Of a stretch of 64,000 nucleotides of DNA, positions 8,207 through 18,500 are shown one piece after another. The stretch's first letter is position 1. Every line of letters begins with the position of its first letter. The position numbers and the translations under genes were made by a program. The stretch is from the NCBI GenBank assembly GCA_018821535.1, contig JAHJLV010000009.1, positions 57,528-121,527 of the forward strand. Reading direction: 5' to 3'. Under the pieces are notes generated by a model. It saw only the letters and a program-made list of their open reading frames with translations. It had not been told where the DNA came from and searched no databases. This DNA is from Pseudomonadota bacterium. Its GTDB lineage: Bacteria > Desulfobacterota > Desulfobacteria > Desulfobacterales > Desulfobacteraceae.

Positions 8207-9979
8207 ATGACCGCAGATGTCAAAATTATCGGCCAGATTTCCACAGCCGAAAACATCCTTCATGTGTTCTCCTCCAATAAAAAAATCGGGGACTTCTCTG
8301 CCCAGGCATTGAAAAAAATTCCCGGAATCGCCGGGTGCTGTATATGCATCTGCGGGGAATCTCACCCGTCAGGGGATCTGCTGAGTGCCTTCTGTGAGGG
8401 CTGTAATATCGTCTCCCGGCCTGTTTCTCCGAATGAAGAACTGATATGCCGGTTTGATGGCAATGAAAATTATGAAATCTATTATTTAAATACCCTGAAC
8501 CGTTTTTTTGGGTTTGTGATCCTTAAAATTGAGGATCAGAATATATTTTCCCTTTATTCACCGTTTATCAGCAATTTTTCCAACGCCATCACCGTAAATA
8601 TGGAAAATCTCTGGCACAAAGAACAGTTGCAGCTCAAAAACAATGCACTGGAAAAATACCGCTGCAACCTTGAGTCTCTGGTAAAAGAAAGAACCGAACA
8701 GCTTGAAAAGAGTGAGCATCTTCTGGATGATACCCAGAAAATGGCAAAAATCGGAGGATGGGAATGGGATGTGGAAAACCAGACCCTGACCTGGACAGCA
8801 CAGACCTATCGCATTCATGGACTTGACCCTGACGATCATGAAAAATGCTCTGCTGAAAACAGCCTGAAATGTTATGATCCTGAAGACCAGCCTGTCATAT
8901 GGAACACCTTCCAGAAGTGCATAAAAGAAAAAACACCCTATGATATGCAGTTCTGTATCACCACATACCAGAACCAGAGAATATGGGTTCGCACCATGGG
9001 ATGGCCGGTCATCAAAGACGACAGGGTTATCAAGGTTATAGGCAATATCAAGGATATCTCTGATTACAAAAAACTGGAAGAAGAGCGCATTGCCCTGACA
9101 AAAAAGCTCCACCACGTCCAGAAAGCAGACAGCCTGGCCCGCATGGCCGGTGCCATTGCCCACCATTACAATAATCAGCTCAGTGTTGTCATCGGCAATC
9201 TGGAAATCGCCATGGAAGATACCCCGGCTGATGCCGCTTACCGTGACAATCTGAGTGCTGCCATGAACGCTGCCCGGAAGTCTTCAGAAATCAGCAGGTT
9301 AATGCTGACCTATCTGGGCCAGGGCTGCAGGGAAACCCATCACCTGGACCTGTCCGGACTCTGTCTGTCCTATCTGCCGATACTGCGAACCTCACTGCCC
9401 AGGGGCATTGTGCTGGAAGCAGATTTCATGCCTGAAGGGCCGACAGTTCTGGCCAATGCAAATCATATGAAAATCATATTGAGCCATTTGATTACCAATG
9501 CTGCAGAAGCCATCGGTGACAATAGTGGCCGGATTAAATTATCCACAACGGTAATTTCTGCATCTGATATTCCCAGATTCATCACTGCCCCTTCTGACTG
9601 GCAGCCTGGTGCAGACCGCTATGCCTGCCTGGAAGTCAGAGATACGGGAATCGGTATCGCTGAACAGAATATTGAAAAATTGTTTGATCCCTTTTTCACC
9701 ACCAAATTCACCGGCAGAGGATTGGGACTGCCCGTGACACTGGGACTGATAAAATCATGGGACGGTGCGGTATATGCCGGGAACAGAGAAGACCGTGGTG
9801 CCTGTGTGCGTATTTATCTGCCCATCCAGAAAGATGTGATTGCATCGCCTCCTGATATAAAAGGCATGGGGCATTCTGTTGAAAAGGTTCAGATTTTTAC
9901 ATTGACAGGATATACACCTTCTGGGATATTAATTTTTCAGTGTTACAATAATATTCTAACAGGCATGCATCAAAGATGA
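8207..9979 (+). CDS. PAS sensor histidine kinase with Cys-rich N-terminal domain
   Basis: 590 residues, cytosolic. Residues 1-150 form a GAF-like domain of unclear family with a Cys cluster (GCCICICGES, then FCEGC). A coiled coil (LVKERTEQLEKSEHLL) leads to a PAS domain (about 180-290, GGWEWDVENQTLTW). The kinase H-box is AGAIAHHYNNQLS with the phospho-acceptor His near 318. The ATPase core shows NAAEAI, DTGIGI and GRGLGLPVTLG. A 35-residue hydrophobic tail after the ATPase has no recognisable domain. It overlaps the next kinase gene by four bases (ATGA), indicating translational coupling. The Cys cluster might bind metal or sense redox; that is speculation. Confidence 0.88.
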   Translation: MTADVKIIGQISTAENILHVFSSNKKIGDFSAQALKKIPGIAGCCICICGESHPSGDLLSAFCEGCNIVSRPVSPNEELICRFDGNENYEIYYLNTLNRFFGFVILKIEDQNIFSLYSPFISNFSNAITVNMENLWHKEQLQLKNNALEKYRCNLESLVKERTEQLEKSEHLLDDTQKMAKIGGWEWDVENQTLTWTAQTYRIHGLDPDDHEKCSAENSLKCYDPEDQPVIWNTFQKCIKEKTPYDMQFCITTYQNQRIWVRTMGWPVIKDDRVIKVIGNIKDISDYKKLEEERIALTKKLHHVQKADSLARMAGAIAHHYNNQLSVVIGNLEIAMEDTPADAAYRDNLSAAMNAARKSSEISRLMLTYLGQGCRETHHLDLSGLCLSYLPILRTSLPRGIVLEADFMPEGPTVLANANHMKIILSHLITNAAEAIGDNSGRIKLSTTVISASDIPRFITAPSDWQPGADRYACLEVRDTGIGIAEQNIEKLFDPFFTTKFTGRGLGLPVTLGLIKSWDGAVYAGNREDRGACVRIYLPIQKDVIASPPDIKGMGHSVEKVQIFTLTGYTPSGILIFQCYNNILTGMHQR

Positions 9980-11631
9980 CATCACCAGATGACGAGCTTA
10001 ACCGTTTTAAAGAGAAAACAAAAGATTCCGTTATTCAAAACGGACAGCAGCTGGATTCAGAAAAACAGGACATTATCCATGCGCTTGAAGAAACCTGCAG
10101 AATTTTAAGGGAAAAAGAGGAAAGCTATCAGAGTATTCTGGAATCAGTGCCGTATTCCATCGTCATTTCGCGCCTGTCTGATGCACACTATATGTATGTC
10201 AATAAAGCTTTCTGCAAACGTACGGGATATACCCCTGAAGAAGTGATTGATCACCCCCCCCATGAGCTTGAATTATTTGTTGACATCAATGACCAGAAAC
10301 GCATCCGTGAGATTTTTTATAAAAACAACCGCGTGGACAATATGGAAGTCCAGTTCAAGGCCAAAGACGGCAGAATACTGGAAAATCTGCTGTCAACCAC
10401 CCCCATCACCTACAATGGAGAAGCCTGTCTTTTAACCGTCACTGTATTTATTGGCGAACTCAAAGCAGCCCAGCGATCATTGAAGGAAAGTGAAGAGCGC
10501 TACCGGAATATTCTGAAAAATATGGAAGAAGGATACTGGGAAATGGATTTGAAAGGCTATTTCACCTTTGTCAATGAGGCTGAATGCAGAATTCATCAGA
10601 GAACAGAAGAAGAAATACTCACAAGACACAGCCGACTGAACACGGATCCTGAAACATCTGCAAGAATGCTGAATCTGTTCAAAAATGTGTATAAAACCGG
10701 CATGCCTGTGCCGATATATGATATTGAGCTGCAACGACCGGACAATACCACGGCAACCATTGAATCCTCTGTCTCCCTTCTCAGGGATGCAGAAGGCACG
10801 CCTGTTGGTTTTTTTGGTATTTCCAGGGATATTTCAGAAAAACGCAGGACAGAAAAAGAGCTGGAAAAATACAGAGAACACCTTGAACACATGGTACAGG
10901 AACGTACTGTTGCTCTGGAGGAAGCGCAGGAAGAGCTGGTCAAACGGGAGAAATTATCGGTTCTTGGCCAGCTTACCGCTACGGTAAGCCATGAATTACG
11001 CAATCCTCTCGGGGTCATCCGGTCATCCAATTTTTACCTGCAGCGCAGGATTGAAAAACCAGATGACAAAATCATCAAACATCTCAAACGCATTGAAGAC
11101 CAGATTGCCTTATGTGACGGTATTGTTGCCGACCTTCTTGAATACACCAGGGGAAGAAATGTCTCTGTCAGTCTTACACCGCTGCTTCCCTGGCTGAAAG
11201 CACTTCTCCGGGAGATCGAGGAGACACAGGATATTCAGATTAAACACAATCTGCCCGATGATCTGCCTGATATCCCCCATGATCAGGAAAAAATGCGCCG
11301 GGTGTTCATCAACCTGATAGAAAATGCCATACATGCAACCCGTGACCGTGCTGAATCAAAAAAGGAAGCCAGGCAGCCCTATCAGCCGGAAATCAGCCTG
11401 ACCCTGAACTGTGATACAAAACAGCTCATCATCGCTATTTCAGACAATGGCACGGGCATGGACAAAAAAACTCTGGCCAAAGCGTTTGAGCCCCTTTTTA
11501 CCACCCGGGCCAGAGGGACCGGTATCGGCCTTGCCAATGTCCAGAGAATTATCAATGATCACGGCGGCACCATCACCCTGGAATCAACATCCGGGCATGG
11601 AACAACAGCCACCATTTCTCTGTTGATATGA
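9976..11631 (+). CDS. Sensor histidine kinase with two PAS domains
   Basis: 551 residues, no membrane segment. Two PAS domains follow a short coiled-coil start: PAS1 about 45-155 (SVPYSIVISRLSDAHYMYVN) and PAS2 about 165-290 (ILKNMEEGYWEMDLKGYFTF, with the PAC segment GFFGISRDISEKR). After a coiled coil (HLEHMVQERTVALEEAQEEL) come the H-box GQLTATVSHELRNPLGVI and an ATPase with NLIENAIHAT, DNGTGM and GTGIGLANV. Last gene of the MEDS-kinase-kinase run, coupled to the preceding gene by an ATGA overlap. No cognate response regulator is adjacent, so its output target lies elsewhere. Confidence 0.9.
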   Translation: MTSPDDELNRFKEKTKDSVIQNGQQLDSEKQDIIHALEETCRILREKEESYQSILESVPYSIVISRLSDAHYMYVNKAFCKRTGYTPEEVIDHPPHELELFVDINDQKRIREIFYKNNRVDNMEVQFKAKDGRILENLLSTTPITYNGEACLLTVTVFIGELKAAQRSLKESEERYRNILKNMEEGYWEMDLKGYFTFVNEAECRIHQRTEEEILTRHSRLNTDPETSARMLNLFKNVYKTGMPVPIYDIELQRPDNTTATIESSVSLLRDAEGTPVGFFGISRDISEKRRTEKELEKYREHLEHMVQERTVALEEAQEELVKREKLSVLGQLTATVSHELRNPLGVIRSSNFYLQRRIEKPDDKIIKHLKRIEDQIALCDGIVADLLEYTRGRNVSVSLTPLLPWLKALLREIEETQDIQIKHNLPDDLPDIPHDQEKMRRVFINLIENAIHATRDRAESKKEARQPYQPEISLTLNCDTKQLIIAISDNGTGMDKKTLAKAFEPLFTTRARGTGIGLANVQRIINDHGGTITLESTSGHGTTATISLLI

Positions 11632-11666
11632 AAAACGCTGTTTTTCTCCTGTGCAGACATTTATAT

Positions 11667-11695
11667 TTGCCTGATAAATCAAATATGTGTTAAAT
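11667..11695 (+). promoter_or_regulatory. Candidate sigma-70 promoter for glnS
   Basis: TTGCCT (11667-11672), 17-base spacer, TTAAAT (11690-11695), about 45 bases before the glnS start. Both boxes deviate from consensus, so this is only a candidate. Confidence 0.35.
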
Positions 11696-11739
11696 AGAAG
11701 TCTTTTCAGGTTAACAACAACACAGGGGCAACACGATAC

Positions 11740-13428
11740 ATGGAAACAGAAGATAGAAAAACTCATTTTATTGAGTCAATTATTTCAGAAGATATTCAAA
11801 ACAACAAAAATAACGGTGCTGTCGTCACCCGTTTTCCGCCTGAACCCAATGGCTATCTTCATATCGGTCATGCCAAATCCATCTGCCTGAATTTTAATAT
11901 GGCCAACCGGTTTAACGGCCGCTGCAATTTAAGATTTGATGATTCCAATCCGGCAAAGGAAAAACAGGTATATATTGACTCCATCCAGTCTGCAGTTCAC
12001 TGGCTTGGGTTTGAGTTCGGCACGCCTTTTTATGCCTCTGACTATTTTGACCGTCTCCATGATTTTGCCGTTGAGCTGATCAAAAAAGGCAAGGCCTATG
12101 TCTGCAGTCTCAGTGCAGACCAGATACGCGAATATCGGGGCACCCTGACTGAACCCGGTAAAGACAGCCCCTACAGGAACAGATCCATTGAGGAAAACCT
12201 GGATCTGTTTGACCGCATGAAAAAAGGAGAATTTGAAGAAGGAGAACACACCCTCCGGGCAAAAATAGACATGCAGTCCCCCAATATCAATATGAGAGAT
12301 CCCATTATCTACCGGGTTAAAAAAGCGCCGCACCCCAGAACAGGCGATAAATGGTGCATCTATCCCATGTATGATTTTACCCACTGCTTGTCTGATGCCC
12401 TGGAAGGCATCACCCATTCTCTTTGCAGCCTTGAATTTGAGGATCACCGTCCGTTGTATGACTGGATCCTTGATCAGCTGGACACACCCTGCCACCCCCA
12501 GCAGATTGAATTTGCAAGGATGAACATCAATTACACGGTGTTAAGCAAAAGAAAACTTCAGCGTCTGGTGGAGGAAAACCATGTGGACGGCTGGGATGAT
12601 CCCCGGCTGCCAACCCTGGAGGGCATGAGGCGCAGAGGATATACCCCGGAAGCCATCCGCCGTTTCTGTGACATTATCGGGGTTTCAAAAAAAGACAGCC
12701 GCATTGACATGGGCCTGCTGGAAAGCTGCCTGCGGGATGATCTGAACGAGCGAGCCCCCAGGGTCATGGGTGTTTTAAAACCATTGAAGATTACCATTGA
12801 AAATTATCCGGATGATCTTACAGAGGAACTGACAGCCAAAAATCACCCCCAGAACGATGATATGGGGACCCGGACCCTGACATTTTCAAAAAATATCTAT
12901 GTGGAGCAGGATGATTTCATGGAAGATCCACCCAAAAAATTCTTCCGCCTGGGGCCGGGCCGGGAAGTGCGGCTTCGCTACGCCTATCTGATCACCTGCA
13001 CGGATGTTGTCAAAGATGAGACCGGCAGGGTCATTGAGCTGATCTGCACCTATGATCCTCAAACAAAAGGCGGAAACGCTCCAGATGGCAGAAAAGTCAA
13101 GGGAACCATTCACTGGGTGAATGCCAACGACTGTATTGATGCAAATGTAAGACTGTATGACCGCCTGTTCAAGGATGAAAATCCGGAAAAAGACAAGCAG
13201 GATTTTATTGAAAATCTGAATCCGGAATCTCTGGAGGAACTGGAAAACTGCAAACTGGAAAAAAGCCTGGAAAACATATTGCCTGAAAAAGCTGTCCAGT
13301 TCGAACGCCTTGGCTATTTTTGCCTTGACTCAAAAGCATCATCAAAGACCGGATCAGAACAAAACCCTGTATTTAACCGCACAGTCACACTCAGAGACAC
13401 CTGGGCAAAGATGAAAGGCAGGCATTAA
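11740..13428 (+). CDS. glnS: Glutaminyl-tRNA synthetase
   Basis: Charges tRNA-Gln with glutamine in the cytosol. 562 residues, the usual length for bacterial GlnRS. The class I signature is [15 protein letters not shown] (HIGH motif), with the KMSKS-like loop VLSKRKLQ. The acceptor-binding region is followed by the C-terminal beta-barrel anticodon domain ([25 protein letters not shown]). The residue pattern is GlnRS rather than GluRS (for example [12 protein letters not shown], and [17 protein letters not shown]). Start chosen at the ATG at 11740. Many deltaproteobacteria carry GlnRS in place of relying only on the GatCAB route; whether gatCAB is also present cannot be seen here. Confidence 0.96.
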   Translation: METEDRKTHFIESIISEDIQNNKNNGAVVTRFPPEPNGYLHIGHAKSICLNFNMANRFNGRCNLRFDDSNPAKEKQVYIDSIQSAVHWLGFEFGTPFYASDYFDRLHDFAVELIKKGKAYVCSLSADQIREYRGTLTEPGKDSPYRNRSIEENLDLFDRMKKGEFEEGEHTLRAKIDMQSPNINMRDPIIYRVKKAPHPRTGDKWCIYPMYDFTHCLSDALEGITHSLCSLEFEDHRPLYDWILDQLDTPCHPQQIEFARMNINYTVLSKRKLQRLVEENHVDGWDDPRLPTLEGMRRRGYTPEAIRRFCDIIGVSKKDSRIDMGLLESCLRDDLNERAPRVMGVLKPLKITIENYPDDLTEELTAKNHPQNDDMGTRTLTFSKNIYVEQDDFMEDPPKKFFRLGPGREVRLRYAYLITCTDVVKDETGRVIELICTYDPQTKGGNAPDGRKVKGTIHWVNANDCIDANVRLYDRLFKDENPEKDKQDFIENLNPESLEELENCKLEKSLENILPEKAVQFERLGYFCLDSKASSKTGSEQNPVFNRTVTLRDTWAKMKGRH

Positions 13429-13574
13429 TCCTTTAAAACATAAATTCAAGTAAATTTATTTCCAATATTAAAGGTTCATTCGCATGCAGACGATATGAAC
13501 TTATATTAATGGCAAAGTCGAAATATGAAACCATATCTGAACATATAGTTTCAATACCTTTTGGGGAGGATAAA

Positions 13575-14123
13575 ATGAATATTCTTAAGAAAAAATTCTG
13601 TGCGGTATCTATTATCATTGCAATTCTCATGATCAGCACCTTTGGTTTTGCTGCAACGGTCAATGTGCCTGCCACAGCGACAGTGACAGCAGCAACCCTT
13701 ACCTTAACCCAGGTCACAGATCTCAATTTTGGAAATATTATTTCGACAGCAGCTGTCAGCACAATCACCATCGATGCAACTGCCGGGGCAGCCACCCCTA
13801 CGGTCACCTCGGGTTCTGCAAGCGTTTCCGGCGGCACCAGCGGTCTGGTTACCGTGGGCACAAATATTAATGCCAATGTGACCATCAGTTTTGCCATTAC
13901 CGGTGCTGATACCGGCACCACTGCTCAGGCCATCGGTATTGCCGGCGCAGCAACAACCATGGCAATTACGAACGCCAGTATTTCAACCAATTCCACACCG
14001 TCTCCCCTTGCGGTTACCGTTGCAGGCCCCAACAATATCCATATCGGTGGCGTGCTGACTGTCGGGGCAAGCCAGGCCGCAGGCACATATACCGGAACCT
14101 GTGTGGCAACCGTAATTTATTAA
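13575..14123 (+). CDS. DUF4402 domain protein, putative secreted fimbrial-type subunit 1
   Basis: 182 residues. A clear signal peptide (NILKKKFCAVSIIIAILMIS, cleavage near FGFA/ATVN) is followed by a Thr/Ala/Gly-rich all-beta domain of the DUF4402 type, with the family-like LNFGNIIS segment and the C-terminal strand AGTYTGTCVATVIY. The start at 13575 is set by a strong GGGGAGG six bases upstream; an upstream in-frame ATG (13509) has no such site. The C-terminal alternating strand could serve for donor-strand exchange, as in chaperone-usher pilins. It is followed by a second DUF4402 gene and a PapD-like chaperone, so it is most likely a surface polymer subunit. Confidence 0.85.
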   Translation: MNILKKKFCAVSIIIAILMISTFGFAATVNVPATATVTAATLTLTQVTDLNFGNIISTAAVSTITIDATAGAATPTVTSGSASVSGGTSGLVTVGTNINANVTISFAITGADTGTTAQAIGIAGAATTMAITNASISTNSTPSPLAVTVAGPNNIHIGGVLTVGASQAAGTYTGTCVATVIY

Positions 14124-14219
14124 AACCCGGCCGCATCAGACAATCAGGACAAGGCTGAATTTAAATTCGTGTTCCATATTTAATTGACACGCCATCATTT
14201 AATTACTAAAAATCATTGT

Positions 14220-14705
14220 ATGTGTGTTTCTCTTTTAAATTACAGGCGTCTTTTCGCAGGTCTTGTCATTGTTCTTTTATGTGGGAATTCCTTATTTTCA
14301 GCCAGTATCAGCTTTATCCAGCCCATCAGTTTTGGAAATATTATTGCCAGCCCCTTTGGAGAAATCATTGAAATAAATGCAAAGACCGGTCCTGCGACCC
14401 CAACGGTTTTCTCAGCCGGCAATTCATATGTGAACGGTGGTTTCAGCGGCATTATCCGAGTATATTCAGACATACCCGGCCAGATGATCAGTCTGATATA
14501 CCCGGTTTCAATTGTTCTCCAGGCCAGTGGAGCAAATAATATGACACTGGACGGCATTGATGCCAGATCAAAAATTTTTGCCACAAGCACCGCTGTCGGC
14601 GAAATTGATTTTGATGTAGGCGGCCTTCTTCATATCAACAGTGGACAGGTGAGTCAAAACTATACCGCCACAATGACCGTTACTGTAAATATTATCAACC
14701 CTTAA
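14220..14705 (+). CDS. DUF4402-like protein, putative subunit 2
   Basis: About 161 residues from the ATG at 14220; an in-frame TTG at 14184 is the alternative and neither has a good ribosome binding site, so the start is uncertain. Signal peptide RRLFAGLVIVLLCGNSLFSA, then a beta-rich domain sharing with the preceding gene the pattern FGNI...G.ATPTV...Y.NGG.SG...V and a terminal strand YTATMTVTVNIINP. It is more diverged than subunit 1 and might be a tip or anchor subunit. It lies 18 bases before the chaperone gene in the same direction. Confidence 0.75.
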   Translation: MCVSLLNYRRLFAGLVIVLLCGNSLFSASISFIQPISFGNIIASPFGEIIEINAKTGPATPTVFSAGNSYVNGGFSGIIRVYSDIPGQMISLIYPVSIVLQASGANNMTLDGIDARSKIFATSTAVGEIDFDVGGLLHINSGQVSQNYTATMTVTVNIINP

Positions 14706-14723
14706 AATTGAGACTCTGACAAC

Positions 14724-15584
14724 ATGAAACCTAACCCCTACCTGAATGTGGATTTAAAAATTACGCTGGTAATATCCTGGATCATCCTGTCTTTTTTTTA
14801 CATGCCGGCATCCGTGTCTGCGTCTGCCAATGACAAGGCAGTCTTAATCGCTCCCACCCGGGTCATCTTTGAAGGAAGGACACGGGCAGCAGCGGTAAAA
14901 CTGATAAATCCCAATGATATTGAAAATACCTATAAAATAAGTCTGGTATCTATCCGGATGGATGAACATGGAACACGATCTGAAGTTCAATCACCAGACC
15001 CGGAAGAACTGTTTGCCCAGAGCCTGATACGGTTTTCACCCCGGCGCGCAACAATTCCGGCCCAGGGCTGGCAGACCGTGCGCCTGATGGTTAAAAAGCC
15101 CAGGGATCTTCCTGAAGGGGAATACAGGTCCCAGTTAAAAGTATCACCACTCCCGAAACAAAAAGGGCCTGATGATCAACAGAATACTGAAAATATTTCC
15201 ATCAGTATAGATATTGTCTTCAATGTATCCATACCGGTTATCATCAGACATGGAAAATCTGATGTCCGGGTGACGCCCAGGACGCCCCGTCTGGTTGTAA
15301 AAGAAGGGCAATATTTTCTGGAAACCCTTCTGGAAAGAGAAGGCAAATTTTCTGTTTTTGCTGATGTCAGGGCTTTTGTCATCCCAAACACCGGAGAAAA
15401 ACAAAAGAACCTGATCAGTGAAATAAAAGGAATTTCCATTTATTCCCAGAATCAGACCCAGCAGGTTCTGCTTCCGATCAAGGATAAAGCCGCATTGACA
15501 AACGGCCTGATTGAAATTGATATTGTAAACCGTGAAAAAGAAAATGCTCCCTTGCTTGGGTCAAAGCAGTTTGATTTAGACTGA
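14724..15584 (+). CDS. PapD-like periplasmic fimbrial chaperone
   Basis: 286 residues. Signal/anchor segment near residues 12-36 (VISWIILSFFYMPASVSAS), then an N-terminal immunoglobulin-like domain: LIAPTRVIFEGRTRAAAVKLINPND, SLIRFSPRRATIPAQGWQTVRLMVKKP and GEYRSQLKVSPLP. These strands are typical of periplasmic pilus chaperones, which fold subunits and deliver them to the usher. A second beta domain follows and ends in NAPLLGSKQFDLD. It is slightly longer than enteric PapD (about 215-240). It converges with the usher gene on the other strand with four bases between the stops. The partners are probably the two DUF4402 proteins just upstream. Confidence 0.85.
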   Translation: MKPNPYLNVDLKITLVISWIILSFFYMPASVSASANDKAVLIAPTRVIFEGRTRAAAVKLINPNDIENTYKISLVSIRMDEHGTRSEVQSPDPEELFAQSLIRFSPRRATIPAQGWQTVRLMVKKPRDLPEGEYRSQLKVSPLPKQKGPDDQQNTENISISIDIVFNVSIPVIIRHGKSDVRVTPRTPRLVVKEGQYFLETLLEREGKFSVFADVRAFVIPNTGEKQKNLISEIKGISIYSQNQTQQVLLPIKDKAALTNGLIEIDIVNREKENAPLLGSKQFDLD

Positions 15585-15588
15585 TTTT

Positions 15589-18500
15589 CTATATGGAAAG
15601 CGGCAGGATCTCGGCATATTGTTTCATCTTCTTGAGCGAATGCTTTAAGGAGATATCTGATTCCCTGTCCTCAAAGCTTCCGGCAAATATCCGGTACCAT
15701 ATCCCTTTTTCATTCCCCAGATCCACTCGCCTGATGAAAAAATCCTGATCCGCCATGACTGCGGCATATTTTTTCTGGAGCTGTTTTAATCCGTTTGATG
15801 CTTTTTCAAGGGTTCGATAAGAAGCAAGATGCACACCGACCTCGTTATCTTTTTCAATGCTGACTGCTTTGCAATAGGGAGACTGCAGTTTTATTTTTTC
15901 CGACAACCTCTGTGCCTCTGCCCTGTCTGAAAAATTGCCTGCCATAACCCGCTTCCATTTACCCATTCCGGGTCCCAGATCAATGTCTTTAATGGTGAAT
16001 TCCTGATCCCTGAGCAATAAAGGGTATTGGACTTTGAGTTCATCTATGCTTAAAACCGCTTTTTTCCGGGTCCTAAAGGAGGTCAGATGTACACCAAATG
16101 TTCCGGATTCATCATCGTTTTCAGATACAGATACTACCTTGCAATACGGCGATAACATTTTAATGTTATCGCCCATTTTCCGGGCATCTGCTTCATGGGC
16201 AAACGCGCCAGCAATGACCCGGTACCAGACACCCTTTCCTTTGGGAAGCACCACTTTTCTGATGGTGAAATTCGAATGATTCAGTATCCCTTTGTATTTT
16301 TCCAGTAAATCATTGATGCCGTTTATGGCGGTTTCCGGTGTCCGGTAGGAGGTCAGGTGAACACCATATTTGGGATTGCCCTTCTGATACATATTTTTTT
16401 CTATCTGCACATTTGCCTCTGAGGATGGCACTTGACTCCACCTGGCTATTTCCTGAGGGTGGTTTTCAACAGCCGAAGTTTTTTCAAGTTCAATCTGATG
16501 TTTTATATAAGCTTTGACCTTTTCCAAAGCCTCGGCCATTTGGGCTGATGCCGCCGGCGCTGTGCTGTCTGTTACCCTGGTTTCAGGCAGGTTTGATTGT
16601 GGCGGCTTTGGTTGAAGCGGAATCGGGCCGGGATCAACGCTTTGGGCAATTGTCCGGGTTTTGGGTTCCAGGACAAGATCCAGACCGCTTGCCACAGTCC
16701 CTTCCGGGGTAAGTTCAACATCCAGAACAGGATGTTCTGTGTCAGCAATCCGAGTATCTTCTGATGCAATGCGAACTGAATATTTTCCCGGAAAGACTTT
16801 TGGAAAATAATAAAACCCATCATATTCAGACCGGACTTCCTGAACAGTTTTTCCTGTGTGATCCAACAGTTGAACCCGAACATTGGGCAGGGGAATTTCT
16901 TTGCCGTCTTTATCATAGGAAAGGACAGTTCCGTCAACTTCACCTGTGGTGACCACCGGGATATCTATCTGCTGGGTGTGGCCGGGTCTTGGCGTAATTG
17001 AACTGCCCGGGGTTGAAGGTTCCCAGAATGGATCTTCCAGCGTGTCCTTATCCAGGACCACGTCGGTGGGTTTGCTTTTTTGAAGCATGGAAATAAACGC
17101 CACGCCCTCTTCATCTGTATCTGCCTGCTGATAGGACTGGACAGCTTTAACTGAAGCGCCTTTGATGGCCTCATCCCCTTTGTCAAAAACCTGATTGTTA
17201 TTTTTATCATTATACACCCGGACTGAAACAGCGCCTTTATCCGCCATGCCGGATGATGAAGAATACAGTTTTCCGGATCTGGGTTTGACACCCAGCGATG
17301 TTGAAAAAGAGAGCGCTGCCTGGAATTCATCTTCTGAATTATAGGAAACCTGGGGGGATAGGATATAGTTTCCATCATTAAAATTCAGTTTGAACACACC
17401 TTCATCAATATCTTCTTTCATATCCCGTTTTAAAACCAGTTCTGAACTCAAATTCTCATTTATATTATACAAACTTGACACCTCAACATTTTTGATCTCG
17501 ATGTCCGGATCGATCTCATAATCCAGCCCCCCGCGAAACCTGAAATCCCCTGACTGGGTTATAGCCTGCAGACTGCCATCCAGAACAGAGGAATCACCGG
17601 AGACGGTGCTGATATCTGTCCACTGCAGATAATTATTCAGGTTGATATTTTTAATATTTGCAGCCACCCTGGAACCAAAGATGCTGTAGCGGGAATGTTC
17701 CTTTTGCGTGTCTTTATAGGTTAAGGTGAAAGGAATCATGGGCAGAAGGCGACTTTCGTCTATCTGCCCGAAAAGCGATACGCTTGTTTCTGATTTAACC
17801 GGATCTGATATCCCGGACCCGCTGTCATCGATAAAATCATTGTAAAACCGCTGTCGAAAATTCAGGTCAAAATCCCCTAAGCCCGTCTGGGCAAACATCT
17901 CAATGGCATCGCCATCCTGAGTATCGTGGATATAGTCTCCACTCAGATACATCCCTTCCAGATTGCCTTTTACTCCCAGATTCAGATAATTATGCCGTGT
18001 TTCCAGTATTTCCTGGCTGGAAAGCCCGGCACTGACGGTAAGATTTTTCTGAAGGCCGTAATTGTACATGGCATTCAGCTTAAGGCTCTCTTCATCCATT
18101 GTGTGACCTGTTTTTTCAGGATCATGAAGGATGGTATCTTTCTGGGTTACACTGACACTGTATTCCCCTTTTCCTTTCTGGAGAAGATCAGTGCCGACAT
18201 CAATCCGTCTGGTTTCGATTTTTTCCTGACCCTGGGGGCCATAAAACATCAGCCTGAATTCATTTTTCCCATAATAGAGGGGAATTTCATTAAAGCTGTA
18301 GCGGCCTTCAGCGCCAACCCGCTGTGTATCTAAAAGTACATTATTCCTGTAAACCTCAACATCCCAGCCAGGCGGAAGATTGCCCTCAAAAAAGGTGGTG
18401 TCGAACTGGCCGGGACGGAACAGCTTTTCGCTGCCGAATCCAAAGCCTCTTTCTGTCTCCCCGCCCCCGATGATGGGAAGATCCGTGGTACGGATGTCAC

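Noticed and set aside
17926..18333. 135-codon plus-strand frame inside the usher
   Set aside because: Antisense shadow of the usher barrel region with no family features or ribosome site.
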